A stretch of DNA of 64,000 nucleotides from an uncultured Bacteroidales bacterium (GTDB lineage: Bacteria; Bacteroidota; Bacteroidia; Bacteroidales; WCHB1-69). The notes under the pieces are model-generated. The model did not search any database, had not been told where the DNA came from, and was given only the letters and a program-made list of their open reading frames with translations. This document shows, piece by piece, positions 47,099 to 55,800 of the stretch (the first letter of the stretch is position 1; the number at the start of each line of letters is the position of its first letter). Position numbers and translations under genes: made by a program. Location: contig CALECM010000060.1 of assembly GCA_937949745.1 (NCBI GenBank), positions 5,430-69,429 on the forward strand. Direction: 5' to 3'.

Positions 47099-47860
47099 TT
47101 ACTGCATTTCAGTTAAATATTTCCAGAATCTTCTGGGCATATTTTGACGTTGTAATTTAGGATTGATACGCTCTTTGATCGCCATGGATTTGAAATATCC
47201 TTTCCATCTCTCCTGGAAAAGCTTCTCGTCTTTTGCCATAATATCGTCATTTAATTTTCCGTCGATAAGATGCTGGTCGTTATCCAGTGTGACCTCCGTT
47301 ACTTTTTTAAGATCGTAATAATACCCGTATTTCCGTTTGAGGTCATATAAAAACCATTTCTGGTCGGCAAAACGATCCTTAAAATAGGAAAGTGTCAACG
47401 GCAGAACATTATATTGCGGCGATAACGGGGCGAAAAATGTACCGTCGGAGGCTTTCTGGAACCGGATGAATTGTATATAATAACGGGCCTCCCTGGATAC
47501 TTTCTCCCCGAGTTTTTTAACTTCGAACATATCATCGTCGGCGAAATCCATAACGACATTATCTTTCCTGTCGAAAATTTTGCGCATGTACCGGAATAAA
47601 AGTTCATCGGCCTCTTCTTTTTCCGATAACCAGACACAGATCAGCATCCTGCATATATTTCCGGATAATTTACGGCGAAGTCCTTTCCACACACGGCTCG
47701 ATTTATGACCGTCACTATTTACCTCATGGATATTTTCAGTGAAAAGGGGATGCGGTGCTCCCTGAGCTAATAACCGGTCAGGGAACATTTTACGGTCATA
47801 AGCATCAAAAAGGGCGGACAATAATCCTTCGAAAGTCTTATCATAATAGAATACTGTCAT
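47099..47860 (-). CDS. DUF4130 putative DNA metabolism protein
   Basis: 253 residues, no signal peptide. It matches the family of uncharacterised proteins paired with a radical SAM protein in many bacteria: start FYYDKTFEGLLSALFDAYDR, middle YIQFIRFQKASDGTFFAPLS (typical), then WFLYDLKRKYGYYYDLKKVT and KAFERWKGYFKS-like RWKGYFKSMAIKERINPKLQ near the end. Family knowledge: these pairs are annotated as DNA modification or repair and one branch is fused to uracil-DNA-glycosylase-like domains. Exact reaction unknown. Three bases separate it from the radical SAM gene, so co-transcription is certain in practice. Confidence 0.85.
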   Translation of the reverse strand: MTVFYYDKTFEGLLSALFDAYDRKMFPDRLLAQGAPHPLFTENIHEVNSDGHKSSRVWKGLRRKLSGNICRMLICVWLSEKEEADELLFRYMRKIFDRKDNVVMDFADDDMFEVKKLGEKVSREARYYIQFIRFQKASDGTFFAPLSPQYNVLPLTLSYFKDRFADQKWFLYDLKRKYGYYYDLKKVTEVTLDNDQHLIDGKLNDDIMAKDEKLFQERWKGYFKSMAIKERINPKLQRQNMPRRFWKYLTEMQ

Positions 47861-47863
47861 AGA

Positions 47864-49129
47864 TTATTCCGGGAAGATAATGGAGAGCTGGTTCTCGTCT
47901 TTCTTCTTTTTATCGTTTTTCAATGTGAACAGTCTGCGTAAATTTTCGGGGTGAGCTTCGTGAATGGTAAACGGTGTAAGCTCGTTACACGTGATAAAAT
48001 ACCTCGCTTTTTTCATTACCACACCGATCTTTTTAAGCACAGCCGACGTAATACGACTATGTCTTCTCGTGGCTACGATCAAATTGGCTGATTTAACCCC
48101 GATTCCCGGGACCCGTAAAATCAGCGAACGATCGGCTTTGTTAACATCTACGGGAAAGAATTCCGGATGTCGTAACGCCCAGGCAAGTTTGGGATCTATT
48201 TCAAGGTCGAGGTTCGGATAGTGGTCATCCACGATCTCTTCGGTTTTAAATCCGTAGAAACGCATCAGCCAGTCCGCCTGGTAAAGCCTGTTCTCCCTGA
48301 CTAACGGCGCCTGTTGCAGCATCGGCAGCCGGTTGTCGTAAGCATTTACCGGCACAAATCCCGAATAATAAACCCGTTTCATACTCGGTCTTTGGTATAA
48401 AGCGTCGGAGAGCTGCAGGATATCCCGGTCGGATTCATTGGTCGCACCCACGATCATTTGCGTACTTTGTCCCGCCGGAGCGAATTTCGGCGCGTGTTGC
48501 AGGTGTTTGCGCTCATCCAGGCTTGCCAGGACACCCTGTTGTATATAGAGCATGGGTTTATATACGCTTTGATGGTCTTTTTCCGGAGCCAGCATTTTCA
48601 GGTTCTCTTCCCTGGCAATTTCCACATTAACACTCATACGGTCGGCATATAGTCCCGCTTCGGATACCAATTCTTTACTGGCGCCGGGAATACTTTTCAT
48701 GTGAATATAGCCGTTATAGCGGTGCACGGTACGCAGGTCTTTTACGACCCGGACCATCCTTTCCATGGTGTAATCCGGATTACGGATCACTCCCGAACTG
48801 AGGAATAACCCTTCGATATAATTCCGACGGTAAAATTCAATCGTAAGATCTACCAGTTCATTGACGGTAAAAGTGGCTCTGGGAATATCATTGGTCCGCC
48901 TGTTAATGCAATAGGCACAATCGTAAATACAGTAGTTCGTGAGCATGATCTTCAATAAAGAAACACACCGTCCGTCGGCGGTAAAGCTGTGGCAGATTCC
49001 CCAGCCTTTAGCGCTCCCCAAAGTACCCGGTTTATTCTTTCGGGTGGTACCGCTCGAGGCACAGGAAACGTCGTATTTTGCCGATTCAGCCAGTATATTT
49101 AATTTATTTGCGATTGCGTCTTTCATCAT
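47864..49129 (-). CDS. Putative DNA modification/repair radical SAM protein
   Basis: 421 residues from ATG 49129 (MMKDAIANKLNILAESAKYD; ATG 49126 also possible). The frame runs on upstream, but that part is not family-like. Seen: the N-terminal CASSGTTRKNKPGTLGSAKG, the radical SAM cluster LTNYCIYDCAYCINRR (Cx3Cx2C), LFLSSGVIRNPDYTMERM, and a C-terminal helix-hairpin-helix ILRVPGIGVKSANLIVATRR that suggests DNA binding. Operon with the DUF4130 protein. The pair is widely conserved, yet its chemistry is undetermined. A near-consensus -7 box (TTACTTTG, one mismatch) lies at 49132-49139. Confidence 0.88.
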   Translation of the reverse strand: MMKDAIANKLNILAESAKYDVSCASSGTTRKNKPGTLGSAKGWGICHSFTADGRCVSLLKIMLTNYCIYDCAYCINRRTNDIPRATFTVNELVDLTIEFYRRNYIEGLFLSSGVIRNPDYTMERMVRVVKDLRTVHRYNGYIHMKSIPGASKELVSEAGLYADRMSVNVEIAREENLKMLAPEKDHQSVYKPMLYIQQGVLASLDERKHLQHAPKFAPAGQSTQMIVGATNESDRDILQLSDALYQRPSMKRVYYSGFVPVNAYDNRLPMLQQAPLVRENRLYQADWLMRFYGFKTEEIVDDHYPNLDLEIDPKLAWALRHPEFFPVDVNKADRSLILRVPGIGVKSANLIVATRRHSRITSAVLKKIGVVMKKARYFITCNELTPFTIHEAHPENLRRLFTLKNDKKKKDENQLSIIFPE

Positions 49130-49386
49130 TGCAAAGTAACTATTTTTCGTCCAGATATCACGTAAAAAGTTTCTTAAAAACATGGAAAAATCCTCTTAGC
49201 AAATTTGCCGGGAAAACCTGTTTTTTTGGTGGAAACATAATGGGTTAAATTCAAACAATTATTGTATTTTCCCTGTTATAAAACAACCATCAACGAAAGA
49301 TGTTTTTTAATAAAATTTATACGGAAAAATCTATATCTACCATAATATTTCATAATTTAGCCGTTTCAAATTCTAAACAGTATAAA

Positions 49387-50592
49387 ATGGATAATAAAAT
49401 TTTGCAAGTAAGTGATTCTGTAAAGTGGATCGGAGTTTTGGATAAGAATCTCAAAACCTTCGATATCATCATGGAAACCAAGTTTGGGACTACCTATAAT
49501 TCCTATTTTATCGATGCCGATAAAATAGCTGTGGTAGAAACGGTGAAGGAAAAGTTCTTTGATGTTTACGAAACAAAATTACGACAGGTTTGTAATCCGG
49601 AAGAGATTGAATATATTATCCTGGATCATACCGAACCCGATCATTCAGGGTCATTGAAAAAAATGCTCGAGATCGCACCGAATGCTACGGTATTGGCATC
49701 AGGTCCCGCACTTAAATTTTTGAGAAACCAACTGGGCTTTGATTTTCCACAAAAAGAATTAAAGGAAGGCGATATTATCGATCTCGGAAATAAAAAGATC
49801 AGGGTTATCTCGGCTCCCAATCTTCACTGGCCGGACAGTATCTATACTTACCTTGAGGAAGATAAGGTTCTATTTACGTGCGATTCTTTCGGTGCTCATT
49901 TTTGTAGTGAAGAGATGTTTGATGATAAAGCGGGCAATTACGACGAAGCGTTCAAATATTATTTTGATGTTATATTAAAACCCTTCAGTAAATTCTTTTT
50001 AAAAGCCATCGACAAGATCAGGCCTTTGGAAATTAATGCCATCCTCACCGGACATGGTCCTTTGCTGACCACGACATGGAAACAGAAGGTAGACTGGTCG
50101 GAGGAGATGTGCAAAGAATATTTAGCTCATAATCCGGAGAAAAACCGGATATTGCTGGCATTTGTTTCAGCCTATGGGTTTACCCGGACCATAGCGGAAA
50201 AATTAAAGGAAGGCCTTGAAGAAATTGAAGATATTACGGTAGATTACTGTGATATTGAAGAAATGCCCGCTGATATCCTGGCCGATAAGATTTCCAGGGC
50301 ATCCGCTTACCTTTTGGGAAGTCCCACGATTAACCAGAATATGTTACCGCAGCTTTACAATATTTTTGCGATGATGACTCCTATCAGGGACAGGGATAAG
50401 CTGGCAGGTTGTTTCGGCTCTTTCGGGTGGAGCGGAGAAGCGGAAAGGGATTTGGTGAACAATTTTGAGAATTTGAAACTCAATTTCTGCGGAGATACGC
50501 TTTTCCTTAAATTCAAACCGCAGGAAGAGGATTTTGAAAGAATTAAAACTTACGGCAAAAAATTTGGCCTTTTAGTAAAAGGCCAAAAATAA
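49387..50592 (+). CDS. Flavodiiron protein (A-type, FprA-like)
   Basis: 401 residues from ATG 49387 (MDNKILQVSDSVKWIG); family length is about 400. The longer in-frame start at 49300 has no family match. N-terminal metallo-beta-lactamase-like diiron domain: LDHTEPDHSGSL with H-x-E-x-D-H ligands, LHWPDSIYTYL, DSFGAHF and TGHGPLL. C-terminal flavodoxin FMN domain: ILLAFVSAYGFTRTIAEKL, SPTINQNMLPQLYN, GCFGSFGWSGEAERDLV. These enzymes reduce O2 to water or NO to N2O in anaerobes, so this fits an oxygen defence with SodB nearby. A terminator follows. Confidence 0.96.
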   Translation: MDNKILQVSDSVKWIGVLDKNLKTFDIIMETKFGTTYNSYFIDADKIAVVETVKEKFFDVYETKLRQVCNPEEIEYIILDHTEPDHSGSLKKMLEIAPNATVLASGPALKFLRNQLGFDFPQKELKEGDIIDLGNKKIRVISAPNLHWPDSIYTYLEEDKVLFTCDSFGAHFCSEEMFDDKAGNYDEAFKYYFDVILKPFSKFFLKAIDKIRPLEINAILTGHGPLLTTTWKQKVDWSEEMCKEYLAHNPEKNRILLAFVSAYGFTRTIAEKLKEGLEEIEDITVDYCDIEEMPADILADKISRASAYLLGSPTINQNMLPQLYNIFAMMTPIRDRDKLAGCFGSFGWSGEAERDLVNNFENLKLNFCGDTLFLKFKPQEEDFERIKTYGKKFGLLVKGQK

Positions 50593-50624
50593 TATAAAAA
50601 GAAAATAAATTAATCAATTTTAGA

Positions 50625-50657
50625 ATCAACCAAATATTACATTTGGTTGATTTTTTT
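50625..50657 (+). terminator. Rho-independent terminator of the flavodiiron gene, overlapping the end of rpsT
   Basis: ATCAACCAAAT at 50625-50635 pairs perfectly with ATTTGGTTGAT at 50641-50651 around a five-base loop, followed by a run of T to 50657. The right arm and T run are also the last codons of the convergent rpsT (KKINQM then stop). Confidence 0.8.
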
Positions 50658-50888
50658 CATTAAACCTGATTTAAGGTTACCTGCTTTATTTTTATGGATA
50701 ATGCCCTTCTTAGCCAATTTATCGATCAGGGAAGTAACACCCGGTAATTGTTTTGCGGCTTCTTCCTTGTTTTCGATGGTACGAATGGTTTTTAATGCGT
50801 TACGCATGGTTTTGGCGTAATAGCGGTTTTCCAGTCTTCTTTTATTGTTTGCTCTTATCCTTTTTAATGCAGATTTGTGGTTTGCCAT
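50637..50888 (-). CDS. rpsT: Ribosomal protein S20
   Basis: 83 residues, all helical and basic, as expected for S20 of the small subunit (bS20), which binds 16S rRNA early in assembly. Seen: MANHKSALKRIRANNKRRLE at the start, RNALKTIRTIENKEEA, and LAKKGIIHKNKAGNLKSGLM near the end. The single-gene unit has its own -7 box. The 3' end of the coding region doubles as a terminator arm for the flavodiiron gene. Confidence 0.97.
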   Translation of the reverse strand: MANHKSALKRIRANNKRRLENRYYAKTMRNALKTIRTIENKEEAAKQLPGVTSLIDKLAKKGIIHKNKAGNLKSGLMKKINQM

Positions 50889-50935
50889 CTTTTCAATTAT
50901 TTGTTTTAAATCTTAATATGTCTATAATCGGGGTG

Positions 50936-50943
50936 CAAAAATA
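50936..50943 (-). promoter_or_regulatory. -7 promoter box of rpsT
   Basis: CAAAAATA reads TATTTTTG on the minus strand, a perfect -7 box, 47 bases before the rpsT ATG. CAAA at 50959-50962 is a possible but closely spaced -33 box (15 bases). Confidence 0.55.
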
Positions 50944-51025
50944 CAAAATTTTATTTTACAAAAACATACCTAAAAAAAGTTTTTTCCCTGATTCCGGAAG
51001 ATGTTAAATATTATGGTTTCCCTTT

Positions 51026-51448
51026 CTATCCTGTAACTCCATTTTCAAATGCCCTGACCTTTTCTTTATATATTTCCCGGATAGGGACCGAAGAGCCGGA
51101 ATGACGGTCCAATCCGGCAATCACGCTTTTACAGATGGTCTTAACGGTATTTGTTTTCGTATCTCGCAGATGTTGCAGCATTTTCATGCTTTTATTACCC
51201 AATTCATAAATTTTGGTATCGCAGACAATCTGATCGGAAATCAATACCGGCGAGCAGAAATCCAACTCAAGGTGAACCAGTACCAGGTCGAGTTCATTCC
51301 ATTGGATCGCATTACCGAGCAGATTTTCAAGATAAGCACTCCGGCCATAATCGAATAAATTACACTGGGCCCCATTGTTTACGTGCACGAAAGGATCCAG
51401 GTCGCTCATACGGATCTGAATAGGAGTGCTGAAATTGAATTTTTCCAT
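51026..51448 (-). CDS. Hotdog-fold acyl-CoA thioesterase (4HBT/YbgC-like)
   Basis: 140 residues. The start IQIRMSDLDPFVHVNNGAQC is the classic 4HBT motif with the catalytic Asp (D-x-D-x-x-x-H-V-N-N). The rest reads YLENLLGNAIQWNELDLVLV, LDFCSPVLISDQIVCDTKIY and SMKMLQHLRDTKTNTVKTIC, the beta strands of a single hotdog. It hydrolyses acyl-CoA; chain length unknown. It is divergent from the oxidoreductase gene and shares a 66-bp promoter region with it. Confidence 0.85.
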   Translation of the reverse strand: MEKFNFSTPIQIRMSDLDPFVHVNNGAQCNLFDYGRSAYLENLLGNAIQWNELDLVLVHLELDFCSPVLISDQIVCDTKIYELGNKSMKMLQHLRDTKTNTVKTICKSVIAGLDRHSGSSVPIREIYKEKVRAFENGVTG

Positions 51449-51467
51449 TTATCTGAGTTTACGGGGA

Positions 51468-51475
51468 CAAAAATA
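51468..51475 (-). promoter_or_regulatory. -7 promoter box of the thioesterase gene
   Basis: CAAAAATA reads TATTTTTG on the minus strand, 19 bases before the thioesterase start. The diverging oxidoreductase box lies 20 bases away, so the two promoters are back to back. Confidence 0.55.
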
Positions 51476-51495
51476 GAAAAAATCCAATTTTCCAC

Positions 51496-51503
51496 TATAT
51501 TTG
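51496..51503 (+). promoter_or_regulatory. -7 promoter box of the OYE-family gene
   Basis: TATATTTG is a perfect -7 box, 11 bases before ATG 51515. It predicts a leader of a few bases and excludes the longer in-frame start at 51383, which lies inside the thioesterase gene. Confidence 0.6.
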
Positions 51504-51514
51504 CCGTAAAAAAT

Positions 51515-52744
51515 ATGATGCAGGAATCCAGGATATTTACACCATGCCGGATCGGTCCTGTTACATTACGTAACCGGACTATCCGTTCAGCGGCTTTTGA
51601 GAATATGGCTTATCAAAATAAACCCTCCGAAGATCTGTATAATTACCACGTCAGTGTGGCGGAAGGAGGAGTGGGAATGACGACGGTAGCCTACGCTTCT
51701 GTAAACAGAAGCGGGGTTTCGTTCGACGGCCAGTTATGGATGCGGGAAGAGATCGTTCCGGAATTACGGCGACTGACCGATGCGGTCCATGCGGCCGGAG
51801 CCAAAGCTTCTATCCAGCTGGGGCACTGCGGAAATATGACTCACAAGGCTACCTGCGGACAAAAACCGGTAGGCGCCAGTAACGGCTTTAATCTCTATTC
51901 TCCCACTTTCTATCGGAAGCTTACGGAGACAGAGATCCACGGACTGGTAAAGGATTTCGGTACGGCGGTGGAACTAGCTGGAAAAGCCGGATTCGATTGC
52001 GTGGAGATTCACGCCGGACACGGATATCTCATTAGCCAGTTCCTTTCACCTTATACCAATCATCGGAAAGACAAATTCGGAGGAAATCTTGAGAACAGGA
52101 TGCTCTTTATGAAAATGGTTATGGCGGAAGTAATGAAAGCAGCCGGCGATGACATGGCTGTGGTGGTCAAAATCAATATGTACGATGGTTTCAGGGGAGG
52201 ATTGGGAATTGAAGACTGTATTACGGTGGCCCGCGAATTGGAAAAAACAGGCGTGCATGCGCTGGTACTTTCGGCGGGTTTTGTGAGCCGGGCACCCATG
52301 GCGGTGATGCGTGGAAAAATGCCATACAAAACGCTGGCTTATTACATGGATAAAAAGAAATTCTGGTGGCTTAAAATCGGTATACGTTTATTCGGCTGGC
52401 TTATTATTCCTCCTGTTGAATATAAGGAAGCCTATTTCCTGGAAGATGCCAAAAAATTCAGGCAGGCGCTGGATATTCCTTTGATTTATGTCGGGGGATT
52501 GGTTTCGAAAAATATGATAGAGAAAGTATTGGATGAAGACTTTGTGGCGGTACAAATGGCCCGTTCTTTATTACATGATCCGGGTTTTGTGAATAAGATG
52601 AAAGAAGGGGAGGAGCGATGCGGTTGTAAACATTCCAATTATTGTATAGGAAGGATGTATACGCTGGAAATGAAATGCCATCATTGTGTGGAAGACCTAC
52701 CCGTGAAACTACGGAGGGAAATAGATAAAGCCGAAAGGTCATAA
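51515..52744 (+). CDS. Old Yellow Enzyme-family NADH:flavin oxidoreductase
   Basis: 409 residues from ATG 51515; ATG 51518 is also possible. FMN-binding TIM barrel: IFTPCRIGPVTLRNRTIRSA, QLGHCGNMTHKAT, VEIHAGHGYLISQFLSPYTN followed by DKFGGNLENRMLF (the signature), and PLIYVGGLVSKN plus VAVQMARSLLHDPGFV for FMN phosphate. The C-terminus has a Cys-rich stretch (CGCKHSNYCIGRMYTL, KCHHC), reminiscent of the 4Fe-4S segment of BaiCD/2,4-dienoyl-CoA reductases, but the extra FAD/NAD domains of those are absent. Reduces activated C=C bonds; substrate unknown. A link to acyl-CoA metabolism is suggested by the divergent thioesterase. Confidence 0.88.
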   Translation: MMQESRIFTPCRIGPVTLRNRTIRSAAFENMAYQNKPSEDLYNYHVSVAEGGVGMTTVAYASVNRSGVSFDGQLWMREEIVPELRRLTDAVHAAGAKASIQLGHCGNMTHKATCGQKPVGASNGFNLYSPTFYRKLTETEIHGLVKDFGTAVELAGKAGFDCVEIHAGHGYLISQFLSPYTNHRKDKFGGNLENRMLFMKMVMAEVMKAAGDDMAVVVKINMYDGFRGGLGIEDCITVARELEKTGVHALVLSAGFVSRAPMAVMRGKMPYKTLAYYMDKKKFWWLKIGIRLFGWLIIPPVEYKEAYFLEDAKKFRQALDIPLIYVGGLVSKNMIEKVLDEDFVAVQMARSLLHDPGFVNKMKEGEERCGCKHSNYCIGRMYTLEMKCHHCVEDLPVKLRREIDKAERS

Positions 52745-52780
52745 AAAAATTCATCGGACAGACAAGCCATCCGACGAATT
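52743..52780 (-). terminator. Terminator of the giant surface-protein gene
   Basis: ATTCATCGGA at 52749-52758 pairs with TCCGACGAAT at 52770-52779 with one mismatch. On the minus strand the hairpin ends in a run of seven T. It also begins just at the stop of the convergent oxidoreductase gene. Confidence 0.7.
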
Positions 52781-52834
52781 CCACCAAAATAAAACCAATA
52801 AAACACTTAAACTATCAAAACCAATAGGCTTAAG

Positions 52835-55800
52835 CTATTTTCTTTTTAAACACCGGATACTGTATCCGAGGTGTTTATCTGTATGTTTTTCCAAAAGATC
52901 ATCACAACCGTACATCAATTCGAAATAATAGGCGCCGAGACCTTCAGGGGTTTCATCGGAAGCCCAGAAATAAGCATTACCCATAAGATAATAGAACTGG
53001 TCTACATGTCCGTTGTAATATCCTGCCGGCAGTGCGGTAAACCCTGTGCTGTTATCTCCGGGATCCTGGATCCAGTAATCGGGTGATTTTAGTGAGGACG
53101 CACTCAGAGTCATCAATTCCCTATAATCTTCGATCGTAGGAAGATGCCATCCGTCGGGGCATATTCCCTGGATATGGTCAGAGGCTGCAAAAGGAGAAAC
53201 TCCGGGAACCGTATCCACTGCCGCATACCAGCTGTACAACCTGCCGAAGATCGCTTCGTTCCGGTTTGAATCGGAATACATGCTTGAGTAATATACCCAT
53301 ACATCAGGAATGGGACGTCCATCCGCATAGTTAAGAGATTCCAGGTTTCGCTGGGTCCAGCAATTACATCCGATCTGCACACCCGGATAGCGGTTTCCGT
53401 TATAATCCACGGCGGTATCACAAGGAGGATACATCCGGTATACTTTCTGGATACAGGAAGCAAAATTACCGCAATCATCTATCGCTTCCCATTCTATTTC
53501 AAAATAATTCTGGGTAATGTCGATCTCGTGAATATTATGGGTAATCCGGATATTGGTATCGCTTCCGTAATGATCGTATATATAATGGCTCCATTCAGGA
53601 GGAGGCATGTTGAAAGGCGGTTCGCATTCTTCCCAATGAAGGGCTATCGTGTCGTCACGGCATAACAATTCGAAGTAATAACCGTCCGCTTCGTCATTAT
53701 TCATATAAACCGTTACCTCCCTGATCAGGCTGTCGCAGCCGTGCTGGTTCTTCACTATATATCTTTTGGTTTCCGAACCGAAAAATGTGCTGTCATAAAC
53801 GGTGATCGGGAAATTACAGGTATAAATCACCGTATCGTTCACGGGCTGGTTAATGTAAGACGGGAAAACGGTTAGGGTCAGTCTTCTTATACTATCGCAT
53901 AAACCGTTGGCCGTGGTAAGATTCCGGGTATAAACAAAGATTCCGGAGTTAAGGGAATCCTCCGTCCGGATTACCCAGTCATAGCCGCTGTAGATATCCC
54001 CGTGACATACGGAATCGGCAAAATCCAGTTCTAATGCCGGTAATATCGTAAGTTCCAGTGTCCTGATACTATCACAATTTCCGTTCACGGTTAACAGACG
54101 TTCCTCATAAGTGTAAGTTCCGGGATTGACCGTATCTGCGGTGTTGACAGACCAGTCGTTTTCCGTAAAGGTTTCTCCTAAACAGATACTGCCGGTGAAT
54201 TGCAGGTTGTAGACAGGATTTACATTCAAACGGATTATCGCCGGTTTATAGTTCGTTACCTGCAGTCCGGTATTATTTAGGGCGCACAAAGAATCATTGC
54301 CTACCGTCACATAAAATACGGTGTCCCTTAACGGATTGACCATAGTGAGCCTGGATTCGGTTTTGCTGGTCCCGTTCACTATTTCCGTGTAAACGACGTC
54401 GGTTAATGAACTATCGCTGTACCATACGAAGGTTTGCGGGAAGGTTATCGTTGAAGAGGCAGTTAAGCTGGTATCCATACCATAGCAAATAGTTGCCGGG
54501 TTAATTTGGATTTCAGCGGGATCTGCATATTCGCGTATGACAGCCTCTACAGGTTTCAATTGTTGCTTTGTGGTAATAGAGGCTTCCCATCCCGGCAATC
54601 CCAGAGAATCATTGGATTGGAAACTTACGGTAAGACTTCCCCCGGTTGTGGTAAAAGTCAAAGGCATCAATGCATTCAGGTTTCCTCTCATCGGAGGTGT
54701 CAGTAGAGGTGCATTGGTACTGTTCCCGTCGTAGAGATAAAGATAATCATTAAAAATAGAATCTGTAATGAATGAGGTAAAAGTGATGGTAATCATATCT
54801 TCCGCCAAAGAAGTAAAAGTCAGGGTATAATTTTCCGATGTATCGTAAGGCATAAACGGTCCGCCGGAATCAAAAAATCTTACGATGACATCCGGATATA
54901 CGGTTACAAGGCCATCTCCCATCACAACTAATTCTTCCTCTTCGGGATCGAATACATAAAACGCACACACTTCTTCATTGCTTACCGTTACATAACGGGT
55001 AATATTATTTGAGATACCAGGCACATTCAGTGTTGCCGGACTTTCGGAAGCGTTCTCGATCGTATCTACTTGAATAAGGTTCCGTCCTAAAGAATCCATA
55101 TACCAATAGAAATATTGCGGATAAGGTAAATCAACTTCTGCTGTGAGGTGCGCTTCCGAACCACGACAAACGGTGTCCGGAATGGTTATAATTTCTGTAT
55201 TAATGATATTACGTTTAATTTGAATCGTAAGTGTATCCTCATCCACCTGACGGGGATCTCCTTCCCAGTTCCAGTCGCCGTATACGGTATTTATATTACT
55301 GTCACCCTGGTCACATCCCCATATTTGTCCTTTAATCTGGGCAGATGTTTTGGTTAACTGCGAATGGGCTTCAAGGTTGAGGGGGAATATTACGGAATCC
55401 TTTGCAGGGACAGAATCCAGTTTAAACTCCAGATTCGTAGCTCCCTCCATAGAAATATGGAATGGCAAATGAATGCGGGTATATACGTTTGTAGCCGTCT
55501 GGCTTCCATCGTTTCTTATGGTTACATTGACCGGAAAATCTCCCGGGCAAATCTCATCTTCGGTAGTGTTTAAATTTAAGGAAAGAACAATGGCTGCGGC
55601 ATCTAGGAAGAAATTACTTACTGCGCTGTCAGTACAGGCTTCCGGTGCGTTATCCAGTACCACAACCCTGTAGTAAGTGGGTGTGGTAAGATTCGTAACA
55701 GCATAATTCGCAGTGGTAACGGGCGTCAAAGTCCAGTTAATACTATCTGCACTTGTATACCATTTATAAATGTAAGAGTCATGGCCTCCCGAAGGCTGCG

